From assembly GCF_001280565.1 (NCBI RefSeq), contig NZ_LGRO01000001.1, forward strand, positions 1,178,001-1,242,000: a DNA stretch of 64,000 nt, written 5' to 3'. The translations under genes and the position numbers were made by a program. The stretch is from Sulfobacillus thermosulfidooxidans. Lineage in GTDB: Bacteria > Bacillota > Sulfobacillia > Sulfobacillales > Sulfobacillaceae. Shown in pieces: positions 27,412 to 36,372 of this stretch. Under the pieces are notes generated by a model, which was not told where the DNA came from, made no database searches, and saw only the letters and a program-made list of their open reading frames with translations. Positions within the stretch are counted from its first letter, which is position 1, and each line of letters opens with the position of its first letter.

Positions 27412-27425
27412 ACTTGAGTAGGTTT
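27300..27425 (+). ncRNA. Predicted TnpB guide RNA (reRNA/omega RNA) scaffold
   Basis: In IS605/IS607 elements the scaffold overlaps the 3' end of tnpB and runs to the right end. Here the last tnpB codons can fold: CCTGCT (27349-27354) with AGCAGG (27377-27382), enclosing the small hairpin GAGG-CAG-CCTC (27361-27371). The guide would be read from the flanking DNA just after the right end. Boundaries are guesses based on family knowledge. Confidence 0.4.
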
Positions 27426-28140
27426 GAAAGAACGGAGGAAGGTACCCCGGAGCCGGTTGCAACATTCCAGCTGGAATCCAGTGCGACGTCCCACAGCAAG
27501 CAATTGATCACGTAAAGCGGAAAAGATATCAATGCTGACAACCGAATTTTTGACTCGTCCCAAGATTTCTTCAGGATCAACGTAATAGAGGTCACTACCG
27601 TTGCCCGCAATGTCTCCTCGTAAGGGATTAGTGGACCGCCCGCCGATCCAGTTGCCCAAAATTAAACAACGGCGAACCACATTCATGAGATCACTCAAAT
27701 GGTATGGTCCTGTTTGAACCACCAAACTCGCCGGAAGGGCTTGAGGAAGTTGTTTGATAGCCGGACGGTAATCCAAGGCGGTCGATGATACGTTTAGTTC
27801 ACTGGCGGAAGCTTGATTTAACACGAACGATCGTAAAATTCCGTCTTGGATAAGCGGCTGCACACAAGCGAGATGACCTTCATCATCGTACAAACTGGTT
27901 CCGGCTAATGTGGGATCGCTAATTAAGGAGAAATAGGGCGATAAAACCTGTTCATCAAATCCTGTCTTCCCATGGGCTACAATGGTTGATTAAATGCGGA
28001 TCGCTTAGCCGGGATAGGACGGGCAAGAGCAAGCTCATGCCTACGGTAGGCAGAAACACGATAGGACATTGTCCATCGGGGATGGCAATCTGCTTTTCTG
28101 TCCATTGTTTCTTCACATCCGGTCGCAGGCTTGGGCTGCT
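27402..28140 (-). pseudogene. C-terminal half of a TldD/PmbA-type metalloprotease, broken
   Basis: On the minus strand, 27989-27402 encodes a TldD/PmbA C-terminal domain: HGKTGFDEQVLSPYF, ISDPTLAGTSLYDDEG, GILRSFVLNQ and STNPLRGDIAGNGSDLYYVDPEE (in parts), with no start codon. The preceding part of the domain (GQCPIVFLPTVGMSLLLPVL) lies in a different frame at about 28140-27990, so at least one frameshift is present near 27990, and the N-terminal half is missing. The last residues (KPTQVYA) come from the adjoining IS607 end. The family removes leader peptides or degrades small peptides; this copy is inactive. Confidence 0.6.
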
Positions 28141-28144
28141 GACG

Positions 28145-28310
28145 TCAGAAGGCCCGGATTTGATCTTCAGTATAATAGCGAGGGCCCGTTCATACGGCCG
28201 GCGGGCTTGAGAGGTCCCTCCCGATCTCAACGTCGAATGGTCTTGATGTTGACCCCAAACAGATGGGCCACCTCATGACGGGTTCGTGGGCGTTCTATGG
28301 CGCATATTAT
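28145..28310 (-). pseudogene. Remnant of a MerR-like HTH domain (recombinase/transposase N terminus)
   Basis: Reading the minus strand from about 28305 gives RTRHEVAHLFGVNIKTIRR, then a TGA where Trp is expected, then DREGPLKPAGRMNGPSLLY and another stop. This resembles the N-terminal HTH of IS607-type recombinases or MerR-like regulators (compare TPRRWEKEG in the nearby tnpA). It has stops, no start and no downstream domain, so it is a decayed fragment joined to the tldD remnant. Confidence 0.45.
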
Positions 28311-28414
28311 ACAGTTATAGGCGCAGGGGAGAAAGCTAGACTACAACTCCTTATAGAATTCCGCCATCATCTCTTTACATTACATTAAGGAATTGCTGTA
28401 ACCGGTAAAGTTCT

Positions 28415-29371
28415 CTAACATGTGCCAAAGCGCACCTGATGGGTCTTTAACCACCTTCGATACGAGACGGATAAGCGATCAGCTCGAATATGCAGTTCCC
28501 GGTCATCTAAGGGCAGTAATTTGGGAATTTGTGACTCAACAATCCTGCGATCTTGTTCTGCCAAGACATCTTGAAACTGTTGCAGCGTTTCATCCGATAA
28601 CGCATTATCATGGTATGCTAGGTGAATCACCATCCACGCCTGGGTATGCGTTGTGTCGCGTGGGGTGGCAAATAAATCTAAGCCAAAATATCCTGAAGGC
28701 GTCTTCTTGATTAGTTGGGCCGTATAAGGCCCGAGAACCCGGTAGGTATAGGATACCTCAGCAGGTTGACTCGACCCCTCCGGATTGGGCTGGAAGACCC
28801 GCACTTCAGAGGCCTCAATACCCCAAGCATATTCTTTAACCAAATAATCAACAATTTCAGGGCGGTCGATGGAACCCAATAGACCTTGATGCACGAACGA
28901 AAAGTGAGCGACATCGAGAAAATTTTCTACGACGCGGGGGGCACTCGCGGAAAAATCATAAGGCCCACAAAGCACCGTACGTCCTGGAAACAGGGGACAA
29001 TCGGGTCCTTTCAGGATCTTAGGTGATAAAGTGACAAAAGCTAAGTCATGGAAGATCTGTGTTTGTAGCATCGTTAATCGCGCCCGGGGAGGAGGCGACC
29101 GATGTTGGGCTGGGATATTTGTACATTGTCCCGAGGTATCGAATCGCCATCCGTGATAGGGACAAATAATGTGATCCTGATGAATAGATCCAAGCGATAA
29201 GGGCGTTCCTCGGTGCGGACAGGAATCATATCCCGCATAAAGTTGGTGATGCGACTTCCATAAGAAAATAGCTTGGTCAAGAATTTTGATAGCAATCGGA
29301 GTGTTATCTGCTAGACTCCTCATGTCTGCCACGGCATACCACTGTGCTATTTCCATGTCCATTTCTGCCAT
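28415..29371 (-). CDS. Rieske non-heme iron oxygenase
   Basis: A 318-residue oxygenase terminal component. The Rieske [2Fe-2S] motif is CPHRGTPL and CPYHGWRFD (about residues 51-78). The mononuclear iron site is NFLDVAHFSFVHQG (about 150-163), giving the usual D-x2-H-x4-H ligands. Length and layout fit the chlorophyllide/vanillate/phenoxybenzoate oxygenase-like group; the substrate is not evident and no reductase gene is adjacent. GGAGGG four bases before the ATG at 29371 is preferred to the Met four codons upstream. It follows oligopeptidase B on the same strand, with 205 bp and a 14-bp inverted repeat between them. Confidence 0.88.
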   Translation of the reverse strand: MAEMDMEIAQWYAVADMRSLADNTPIAIKILDQAIFLWKSHHQLYAGYDSCPHRGTPLSLGSIHQDHIICPYHGWRFDTSGQCTNIPAQHRSPPPRARLTMLQTQIFHDLAFVTLSPKILKGPDCPLFPGRTVLCGPYDFSASAPRVVENFLDVAHFSFVHQGLLGSIDRPEIVDYLVKEYAWGIEASEVRVFQPNPEGSSQPAEVSYTYRVLGPYTAQLIKKTPSGYFGLDLFATPRDTTHTQAWMVIHLAYHDNALSDETLQQFQDVLAEQDRRIVESQIPKLLPLDDRELHIRADRLSVSYRRWLKTHQVRFGTC

Positions 29372-29488
29372 GCTGCCCTCCAAGAAAATACCACCACTTG
29401 TCCAGAAAGCGCCTTTATCCTGGCATAGGCTCTTGGAATCTGTCTATTGGCTGTTGCCGTCTTTGTGCAAACTGACAAAAGACAGCGA

Positions 29489-29532
29489 ATGGTTGGCAAT
29501 AAGCATGATTTTAATCGTTTATTGCCAACCAT
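29489..29532. promoter_or_regulatory. Perfect 14-bp inverted repeat upstream of the Rieske gene
   Basis: ATGGTTGGCAATAA (29489-29502) and its exact complement (29519-29532) are separated by 16 bases. It lies between the end of oligopeptidase B and the start of the Rieske gene. With no T-run on either side it may be an operator or a weak terminator. Confidence 0.45.
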
Positions 29533-29576
29533 GATCAAAAGAGGATGGGTGAAATTTATAGACGCCTTAGCACCAG

Positions 29577-31634
29577 CTAATGGTGAATGCCTAATTTATC
29601 GAGAATAAATGCATATTCCTCGGCTGTTTCCCGGATTCGGGCATAACGTCCAGAGGCTCCACTATGCCCAGCACCCATGTGGGTCTTCAATAATAATTGA
29701 TGGGTATCTGTTTTCATTTCTCGCAATCGTGCCACGAACTTTGCCGGCTCGAAATATCCGACACGGGGATCATTTAATCCCGTATAGATAAAAATGTGAG
29801 GATAATCCTTGGCTTCAATATTGTCATAAGGACTGTATGATTTCATATAGGCATAGTCCTCCGGAAAATGCGGATCGCCCCATTCGTCCCATTCCAATGT
29901 GGTTAGAGGAATCGTTGCGTCAAGCATGGTGGTGACCACATCAACGAAGGGAACGCCTGGTACAACAACTTGGAATAATTCAGGCGCCATATTTAATACC
30001 GCTCCCATTAATAAGCCTCCTGCACTCCGTCCTCGCGCTGCAAGTTTTTGGGGAACGGTAAATCCATGATCAATCAGATAGCGAGCCACTGTAATAAAAT
30101 CCGTAAAGGTATTACGCTTATTCATCAGTTTTCCTTGTTCATACCACCAGCGCCCTCGTTCTGATCCGCCTCGAACATGCGCCGTCGCCAAAATCACCCC
30201 GCGATCAAGCAGGGGAAGCTTGCTAGGATCAAAGTGAGGTTCTGTGCTCATGCCGTAAGATCCATATCCATAGAGAATACACGGATGTGGATCGCCTTGG
30301 AAAAGTCCCTGGCGATACACCATAGAGACAGGTATTTCGACGCCATCGGACGCCGTGACCCATAACCGTTTCTGTTCATAATTTTGTGGATCGTATCCTC
30401 CGGGTACCTCTTGTTGTTTTAAAATGGATAATTGCCTGCTTTTCGGGTCTAAGCTATAGGTAATCGTTGGAGTCAGAAAGGATTCATAATAAAGCAGAAT
30501 GTCTGTAGCATCAGCATCACGATTAGGCCCCATACTCACGTAGTACAAGGATTCCGGCCACTGTAAGCGAGTTAATTGACCTTCGTGATAAATCCATAAC
30601 TGCGTTAGTCCATCTTCGCGTCCTGATACGATTAAGCATTGTGCAAAAGGATACACGTGTTGCAAGTATTGATCGTCGTTGTAAGGGACAAGGGCGGTGC
30701 AATTTGGCGATGACAGTTGACTATCCGGACAGGATAATAGCGTGAAATTGCGCGCTTCTTTATTGGTCAAAACAATAAATTGATGATGCCAATGTTCGAT
30801 AAAATACAAAACACCGGTTTCTCGTGGCCAAAATACTGTCCACGGTCCCTCTGGTTCATGAGTCGGTAGTACACGAATTTCATTCGTTCTCTTATTTTGG
30901 GACGTCAGGAACAGGTATTGTCCGTCTAAGGACTTCGTTAAAGATAGGGTATAAGTAGGGTCAGTTTCTTCGTACAACAGAACATCCTTCGTTATGACAT
31001 CGCCGAGACGATGACGCCACAGCTGAAAAGGGCGTTGACTGTCATCAACCTTCAAATAATACAAGAATTGGCCAGATGCATCCCATTCTACACTGTGGTT
31101 CAAAAATATATTGGGAACGCTATCCGGAAGAAATTGGTGATTACGCAGATCCAAGATACGTAGTGTGTACCGATCTGTCCCATCGTGATTTTCTAAGAAC
31201 GCCAAAAGCTGATGATTGGGACTGACTTTTTGTACCGTAACGCTGAGAAATTCGCCAGGTTTTGCTAGACTATTCACATCAAGGATAATTTCTTCAGAAG
31301 CCTGTGCTAATTCTTGGCGTGTGTTGGCCCTCTTCCGAGCATAGATGGGATACTCTAAATTGGCAACCACACGCTTGTAATAAAAATACGGGCCATCTTG
31401 CACCGGTATTTCAGAATCGTCTTCGGCAATGTGCGAGCGAATCTCCTGAGTAAGCTTTTCTATCAAGGACTCCAGAGGCTTCATGGCCGATTCAAAATAT
31501 TGATTTTCCTCTTCTAAATACCTTATAACTTCTGGATTATTTCGTTCGCGAAGCCAATAATAGTCATCAGGACGGATGTCACCGTGCAACTGATGCCAAT
31601 AGGGTTTCTTTGGGGCTTTTGGTGGGTTAACCAT
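29577..31634 (-). CDS. ptrB: Oligopeptidase B (prolyl oligopeptidase family S9A)
   Basis: A 685-residue serine peptidase that would cleave short peptides after basic residues in the cytoplasm. The N-terminal beta-propeller (about 75-400) begins after HGDIRPDDYYWLRER. The catalytic domain has YGYGSYG, HVRGGSERGRWWYEQGK (in parts), the nucleophile in GRSAGGLLMG (about 530), the Asp in GLNDPRV (about 617) and the His in MGAGHSGASGR (about 652). The Arg/Lys-selecting acidic pair is consistent with the family but not checked. GGGAGG lies 12 bases before the ATG. A 44-residue frame ends eight bases upstream. Confidence 0.9.
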   Translation of the reverse strand: MVNPPKAPKKPYWHQLHGDIRPDDYYWLRERNNPEVIRYLEEENQYFESAMKPLESLIEKLTQEIRSHIAEDDSEIPVQDGPYFYYKRVVANLEYPIYARKRANTRQELAQASEEIILDVNSLAKPGEFLSVTVQKVSPNHQLLAFLENHDGTDRYTLRILDLRNHQFLPDSVPNIFLNHSVEWDASGQFLYYLKVDDSQRPFQLWRHRLGDVITKDVLLYEETDPTYTLSLTKSLDGQYLFLTSQNKRTNEIRVLPTHEPEGPWTVFWPRETGVLYFIEHWHHQFIVLTNKEARNFTLLSCPDSQLSSPNCTALVPYNDDQYLQHVYPFAQCLIVSGREDGLTQLWIYHEGQLTRLQWPESLYYVSMGPNRDADATDILLYYESFLTPTITYSLDPKSRQLSILKQQEVPGGYDPQNYEQKRLWVTASDGVEIPVSMVYRQGLFQGDPHPCILYGYGSYGMSTEPHFDPSKLPLLDRGVILATAHVRGGSERGRWWYEQGKLMNKRNTFTDFITVARYLIDHGFTVPQKLAARGRSAGGLLMGAVLNMAPELFQVVVPGVPFVDVVTTMLDATIPLTTLEWDEWGDPHFPEDYAYMKSYSPYDNIEAKDYPHIFIYTGLNDPRVGYFEPAKFVARLREMKTDTHQLLLKTHMGAGHSGASGRYARIRETAEEYAFILDKLGIHH

Positions 31635-31642
31635 ATTTTTGA

Positions 31643-31777
31643 TTATCCTCCCGTTATGTGTCGCTTATCTGTAAATATGTCTTGTATAGCTTCGTGATGA
31701 TGCCCAAACATTCCTGCTAGATTTCCCATTAAAGATGCACAAATCAAGCCAAGGAATGCGTGGAGGCTGAAATTCAT
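31643..31777 (-). CDS. Possible 44-residue membrane peptide upstream of ptrB
   Basis: A short open frame starts MNFSLHAFLGLICASLMG and ends DKRHITGG. The first 24 residues are hydrophobic and are followed by a His cluster (GHHHE). AGGA lies six bases before the ATG. Its last two Gly codons contain the Shine-Dalgarno of ptrB, and its stop is eight bases before the ptrB ATG, so translation of the two would be coupled. It could be a real small protein or a leader peptide. Confidence 0.4.
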   Translation of the reverse strand: MNFSLHAFLGLICASLMGNLAGMFGHHHEAIQDIFTDKRHITGG

Positions 31778-32016
31778 GCGAGGTCCTGTCTTATGATTCT
31801 CTTACAAATTCTATAAGTCCAGGACCATGCAAAACGGCCGGAAGAAAAAAGTGCAAGTCCCACCTACAATGCTTGAGCCTTAACGCATCAGGTCCATGCG
31901 AAGGGGCATAATGAGGATGACATTTCATGGCATGTCGAGGAGGCTGTTGGAATCGTGAAACCCCAAAATCGAGACCAGTCCCATGAAAAGCGCCATTGTG
32001 GGCGCCGCTAACGATA

Positions 32017-32292
32017 ATGAAACCGACTCCGCATCGTCATCACCGTATTTCACTGTCAGGCTATCAATACATTTTAACGTGCCTTAAACGCGCTCGTCCC
32101 CAATCATGGCATTGCAAGCGAACAAAGCACCGTCCCTCTATTTACGGTCTTGTCGAAAAACATTTAGAGTGGTGGCGAACATATCTCAACGGCGATGATC
32201 TTACGCCCTCACAGCGGTATTATGCGAATCGACGGTTTATGCATTATTGGATTATTCTGTTGCGGAATCATTATTATCCCGATGTTCCTTAG
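32017..32292 (+). CDS. Hypothetical protein, basic and aromatic-rich
   Basis: A 91-residue frame that I do not recognise. The N-terminal 40 residues are rich in His and Arg. The C-terminal 50 look like ordered helices (GLVEKHLEWWRTYL, SQRYYANRRFMHYWIILLRN). There is no Shine-Dalgarno before the ATG at 32017, and the frame extends to a TTG at 31996 without one. A good hairpin follows the stop. It may be a real lineage-specific gene or a fragment. Confidence 0.4.
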   Translation: MKPTPHRHHRISLSGYQYILTCLKRARPQSWHCKRTKHRPSIYGLVEKHLEWWRTYLNGDDLTPSQRYYANRRFMHYWIILLRNHYYPDVP

Positions 32293-32313
32293 TCACCCCC
32301 CAACTCATCAAAG

Positions 32314-32345
32314 TGGCTTCAGCCCGTCATAATGAGCTGAAGCCA
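32314..32345. terminator. Hairpin between convergent genes
   Basis: TGGCTTCAGC (32314-32323) pairs perfectly with GCTGAAGCCA (32336-32345). It lies 22 bases after the 32292 stop and 32 bases beyond the end of the minus-strand permease, so it could serve both. The T-run is poor. Confidence 0.5.
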
Positions 32346-32376
32346 TAATTTATCGCAACCTCACTAAGAAGAATAT

Positions 32377-33828
32377 CTATTGCGCCTTAGCTTGCATCAC
32401 TGATAGTTCTTGGGAAGAATTCCGCATAAGGATAAAGAAAAGCAATCCCGTGAAAACTGGTCCGAAATATGCGCTTAAATCTGCGCCCCCAAACCAATGC
32501 GTTGACAAAGGGCTGACCCACAAAGCCGAGTTAACGGTCCAAAAAGTGGCGAAAGCCCCCACAAATAAGGCAATCAAAGCCCGCCAATTCACGCCTCCAC
32601 TATACCAATACGCACTACGGGGTGAAGAATCCACGAGATCGGCGCTGTGATATTGGCCCTTGTACATCCAATAGTAAACAAGATAAATGGCCGTCCACGG
32701 TCCAATGACCAAAATATTGAGACTTAAAAAGTTCTCAAAAAAGTTCACGAAGCCTGGTGAAATAAATAACGCATATAATGCAATAAGTGTGCAGATGGCC
32801 GCATCTACGATAACAGCAACATACCGCTTCATCCGAATACCCATGGACAAGAAACTCATTCCTGAACTATACGAATTCAAATAATTTGCGGTGACATCGC
32901 CAAGAATCACGACAACGAGAAAAGGAACAACTGCCCAAGTCGGCACTGCATGCGTGATTGCTAGGACAGGATTTTGTGCATAGGCTTTGGCATTGATAAA
33001 GGTTCCCAACAAAATGCCTAATGTCATCACAATAAATGATGCAACACCTCCGCCTAAAAATGTGAACCAAACAATTTTTTTGGATGACGTGTCTTTCGGT
33101 AAATACCTGGAGTAATCGGCAGCAAAATTGGTCCAGCCCCACACAGTCGAAATTAATCCAATAGATAGGGCAAGAACAAAAGTGGGGAATGGTCCATCGG
33201 CAGCCATAGATTTCACGGAGGGGGAAAAGCCCCAATTTACATGGGGAATTACACCGATAAGTAATAACACTCCACTGACGGCTAAGGCATAGGCAAGAAT
33301 CCGCTGCATGAGCACAACGGTCGCATGACCAAATAAAGGCACAATATAGGTCAACGCAATGGCGACGATCAGGGCAATAATGGTTGGTACAGTCCCGGAA
33401 CCGGGGCCTCCCATGATTTGTGACAAGCTCAACAAGGCATAGACCGTCAAAACCATGGTTACTGCTTCCCAACCAACGGCCGAAAGCCAACTAAAAAACG
33501 CGGGAACGACATTGCCTTTGACACCAAATGCCGCCCGAGAGGTTGTCAGAGTGACAGTACCTGATTTTGGCCCAGTGGCTGAAGCCCAACCTAAAATAGC
33601 AAAGGAAATCGAACATAAAACAGCAGCAACGAGGGATTCCCATACATTGAGACCAAGGGCAGTGAATAACTGTCCGATAATCACTCCAGTGAAAGTTAAA
33701 ACAGCAGCAAACCACACAAAAAACAGTTCTTTGGGTGTACCATGGCGTTTATTCGGCGCAATAATGCCGATGCCTTCGGTCTCAATCTGAAACGCCTGAT
33801 CATTTTGAATCATTGGATCAGATGCCAC
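32377..33828 (-). CDS. NCS1 family nucleobase/cytosine permease
   Basis: A 483-residue membrane protein of the purine-cytosine permease (NCS1) type with about 12 helices. Typical segments are the polar N terminus ending TPKELFFVWFAA, helix 1-2 (TFTGVIIGQLFTALGL), TSRAAFGVKGNVVPAFFSWL (in parts, about 95-115) and WTNFAADYSRYLPKDTS (about 230-246), the family's conserved loop. It probably imports cytosine, another nucleobase or a related compound by cation symport. AAGGGGGA six bases before the GTG at 33828 supports this start; upstream Met codons lie inside or before the ribosome site. It differs clearly from the second NCS1 protein at 41368. Confidence 0.88.
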   Translation of the reverse strand: MASDPMIQNDQAFQIETEGIGIIAPNKRHGTPKELFFVWFAAVLTFTGVIIGQLFTALGLNVWESLVAAVLCSISFAILGWASATGPKSGTVTLTTSRAAFGVKGNVVPAFFSWLSAVGWEAVTMVLTVYALLSLSQIMGGPGSGTVPTIIALIVAIALTYIVPLFGHATVVLMQRILAYALAVSGVLLLIGVIPHVNWGFSPSVKSMAADGPFPTFVLALSIGLISTVWGWTNFAADYSRYLPKDTSSKKIVWFTFLGGGVASFIVMTLGILLGTFINAKAYAQNPVLAITHAVPTWAVVPFLVVVILGDVTANYLNSYSSGMSFLSMGIRMKRYVAVIVDAAICTLIALYALFISPGFVNFFENFLSLNILVIGPWTAIYLVYYWMYKGQYHSADLVDSSPRSAYWYSGGVNWRALIALFVGAFATFWTVNSALWVSPLSTHWFGGADLSAYFGPVFTGLLFFILMRNSSQELSVMQAKAQ

Positions 33829-33970
33829 CCCATCTCCCCCTTTTCTCATTATTGTTTTTAACATAATTACGCGGTGTCATTCAAAATTCTAACATATATT
33901 AGATGCATCCGATTAAAAGTCTTACATTTTTGGAACCGTATCCAATTTTTTTGCCAATAACCCGTTTGTT

Positions 33971-34375
33971 TTACTGATCGATAGCAGGAGGATGAATGAG
34001 AAACCGATAAAGTACGTCAAAAGAGGGAGGGGGTACTATGGGATGTTCAAAGATTTGCCGAACCAAAACTTGCATATGCCGGGACAATATGACGAAGATA
34101 ACGACAAACATGCCCAAACTCAGAAGAAGCCATAGATTTAATGTGGACGGCGAAAGGTTTTTTAAAAGAATAAGCCATAAAATCGTCTGACCTAATAACA
34201 TACTGTAAAATGTATAAACAGTACGGTATACATTTTGCCATTTTTTAAGCCACGCCCATCCTTCTATACTGGATGATTGCCACCGGTACGGCCAGTCACC
34301 TTGAAAATGTAGACGGACAAGCCGGTTAACGGCATAGACTCCTTGAAGAATCATGAGAATTTGTAGGAGGAGCAT
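33971..34375 (-). CDS. Hypothetical integral membrane protein
   Basis: A 134-residue protein with three likely membrane helices (residues 1-17, about 52-72 and 80-100), a basic loop with several Trp between the first two, and a cytoplasmic-looking tail containing PIVPPPSFDV. I do not recognise the family. GAGGAA lies eight bases before the ATG. It stands alone upstream of the MFS gene and on the opposite strand. Confidence 0.6.
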   Translation of the reverse strand: MLLLQILMILQGVYAVNRLVRLHFQGDWPYRWQSSSIEGWAWLKKWQNVYRTVYTFYSMLLGQTILWLILLKNLSPSTLNLWLLLSLGMFVVIFVILSRHMQVLVRQIFEHPIVPPPSFDVLYRFLIHPPAIDQ

Positions 34376-34633
34376 CCCGTCACTTCCTCTCTTTCATATA
34401 GAGTAGATTAACGTGTTTTTGGTGCCGTGCCTATTATTATCTCTACGATTAATTTTCCCGGAGGTTGTCTCGAATCTGCACAAGCATCGAGGCTTGATGC
34501 TTAAAGAGCGCAATTTCTGTAATTAGAAGACAAAACATCGGGATGTTCAAGATTTTTCGACAAAATCTGAATGACACAACCTGTCATGCTATGCATAATT
34601 CATATTGGTAAAGAATAGGAGGAGAGTCTCTAA

Positions 34634-35872
34634 ATGTCCAAACCCGCTTCATCACCTGTACCTCGACAAGCTCGTGAACTAGCACAAGCTCGTTCATTGG
34701 CTGCCGGTGGTGATGCCATGATCGAAGTGGCTATCGCCCTGTTAATTCTTCATAGAACCCATAGTCCAGCGGCTCTGGGTCTGGTGCTCTCAATGCCCTG
34801 GTGGGCGGGCATTGTCAGTCATTTAACAAGCACAGCGTGGATTGATCGTGTATCCCGTCGCGTAGTCTTGATTTGGGGAGATATTTTGCGTGCGGTCATT
34901 GTGCTCGCTATTGCGATCATTCCGTCATTAGTCGGCGACACCATTGGATATTTTTTGTTGTTTGGAGTGGCGGCTCTTTATAACAGTGCATTTCAAGCGA
35001 TGACTCCTGTCTTATCAGGCAGTCACCTAAAAGGCATGATAAGTCTCATTCAACAATGGGAATCATTAGCTAGTGCAGCTGCTTATATTATCGTGAGTGT
35101 GGGCTTTGTCAAATCGAATACTATTCCATGGATATTTGCACTGGCTGCCATATTATTTATTCTTTCCGCAGTGCGTATTGGTACCATTTCAGTAGACAAA
35201 GCATCATGGCTACCTCATGAAGATCCCTCCGCTATGGCGACATCCACACAACAACAATATCGTGAAGCTTTTATCGCTTTTCAAGCCAACCGCACGTTGT
35301 CGTTATTAACTGTCATTAGCTTTTTTGGAGCAGCTCTGGTGTTTGGTGCCAATGTGTTAACCGCCCCCGCCATGCGCCGGGTGTGGCATCAGCCGACCGC
35401 TCGATATGGGTGGGCTTTGTTAGCGATAGCCATAGGACAATGGCTAGGCGGACGCCTAATCGGTACTCCCAAAGTGCAGCAATTAACCTCCAAAGGGCGA
35501 ATCATTATCGGATTTTCTGGCTTGTCCTTAGCATTTTTCGCGTTAGGAACGTGGCATTTTATTGCGATTGCTATGGTTATCTTAGTCCTAGCCGGAATCG
35601 CTAATGCGGTGGCATCACGCGCCATTTCTGAATGGATTCAAACATATACACCAAAACATTTGTTGGGACGAGTGATGTCTTTACGAGGTTTATTTTTAAT
35701 TACCGGTGCAGGACTCGGTACGCTACTTGCTGGAGTGGTGGCAAATCATTATGGAGTAATCACCACATTTTATTCATGGGCTGTATTAGGAGTATTCATT
35801 GTCTCTGCAACGGTATTAATTCCCTTCAATCATGTGACAGAATCATCTACATCCCAGCGTGCTTTCAAATAG
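34634..35872 (+). CDS. MFS transporter, multidrug-efflux type
   Basis: A 412-residue major facilitator with about 12 helices. The loop between helices 2 and 3 (TAWIDRVSRRVVLIWGD) resembles the conserved DRxxRR motif of drug/H+ antiporters, and the layout is like the enterobactin-exporter/macrolide-efflux group. The central polar loop (about 185-215) separates two six-helix halves. AGGAGGAGAG nine bases before the ATG is strong. The substrate is unknown. A clear hairpin terminator follows. Confidence 0.85.
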   Translation: MSKPASSPVPRQARELAQARSLAAGGDAMIEVAIALLILHRTHSPAALGLVLSMPWWAGIVSHLTSTAWIDRVSRRVVLIWGDILRAVIVLAIAIIPSLVGDTIGYFLLFGVAALYNSAFQAMTPVLSGSHLKGMISLIQQWESLASAAAYIIVSVGFVKSNTIPWIFALAAILFILSAVRIGTISVDKASWLPHEDPSAMATSTQQQYREAFIAFQANRTLSLLTVISFFGAALVFGANVLTAPAMRRVWHQPTARYGWALLAIAIGQWLGGRLIGTPKVQQLTSKGRIIIGFSGLSLAFFALGTWHFIAIAMVILVLAGIANAVASRAISEWIQTYTPKHLLGRVMSLRGLFLITGAGLGTLLAGVVANHYGVITTFYSWAVLGVFIVSATVLIPFNHVTESSTSQRAFK

Positions 35873-35924
35873 CCTCACTGACGACTACGCCCCAAAATCT
35901 AAAAACTTATTATTCCCATTCATA

Positions 35925-35970
35925 AGCAAGAGCGTTCACGGTCATAATCGTGAACGCTCTTGCTTGTTTT
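35925..35970. terminator. Strong bidirectional terminator
   Basis: A perfect 17-bp stem (35925-35941 with 35950-35966) and 8-base loop are followed by GTTTT on the plus strand, between the convergent MFS and SPW-repeat genes. Confidence 0.85.
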
Positions 35971-36003
35971 ATAGGGCGTTAAGGCCTTGGCATGTGTAAA
36001 TGA

Positions 36004-36372
36004 TTATGCCACGTGATGTCGCCCAGGTTGTTCATGTTCGCCTGATGCGTGACGGATGGCAAAAATTTGCCAAAGTCCAACCGCCAAAACCACGAACCCC
36101 ATTACCATCGTAATCCATAAGGCGCCAACAAATCGCTCAAAGTGGTAAAAGAAGGGCGTCAAACCCATATACAAACCCATCAATGCGAGTAGGTAATAGC
36201 GCCATATCATGCCTGCAGTGGTACGCAATGCCCACAAGCTTCCTGCCAAAATGAAAAGTCCTAAAATAATTGCGGTGGTAGTATAGGCGCTGGAGTGCAT
36301 GGGATTAAGGGCCCACGCTGAAATCATGAACCAAGCACCAACAACCGCCATAACGATGTTTCGCCAGGTCAT
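36004..36372 (-). CDS. SPW-repeat type membrane protein
   Basis: A 122-residue protein with four hydrophobic helices arranged as two repeats, each with a small-residue/Trp motif (MISAWALNP near 15-23; GLYMGLTPFFY near 68-78), as in the SPW repeat family of bacterial membrane proteins of unknown role. The last 20 residues are polar and His-rich. AAGGAGGTGGAG before the ATG at 36372 is one of the strongest ribosome sites in the window and excludes the longer start. Confidence 0.75.
   Translation of the reverse strand: MTWRNIVMAVVGAWFMISAWALNPMHSSAYTTTAIILGLFILAGSLWALRTTAGMIWRYYLLALMGLYMGLTPFFYHFERFVGALWITMVMGFVVLAVGLWQIFAIRHASGEHEQPGRHHVA

Larger units (their letters stand above)
25625..27425 (+). 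mobile_element. IS607-family insertion sequence (tnpA broken, tnpB intact)
   Basis: The order serine-recombinase tnpA then overlapping tnpB is diagnostic for IS607. The element has no terminal inverted repeats, as the family requires, so its ends cannot be fixed by eye. The left end lies upstream of 25625, perhaps near the repeats at 25385-25490; the right end is probably just after the tnpB stop, where tldD-like coding sequence resumes at about 27425 on the other strand. The element therefore appears to sit in the 3' end of a tldD/pmbA-like gene. Confidence 0.75.

Noticed and set aside
32867-33490. 207-codon minus-strand frame inside the NCS1 permease
   Set aside because: Out-of-frame translation of a membrane protein gene, rich in Cys and Arg, with no start signal.
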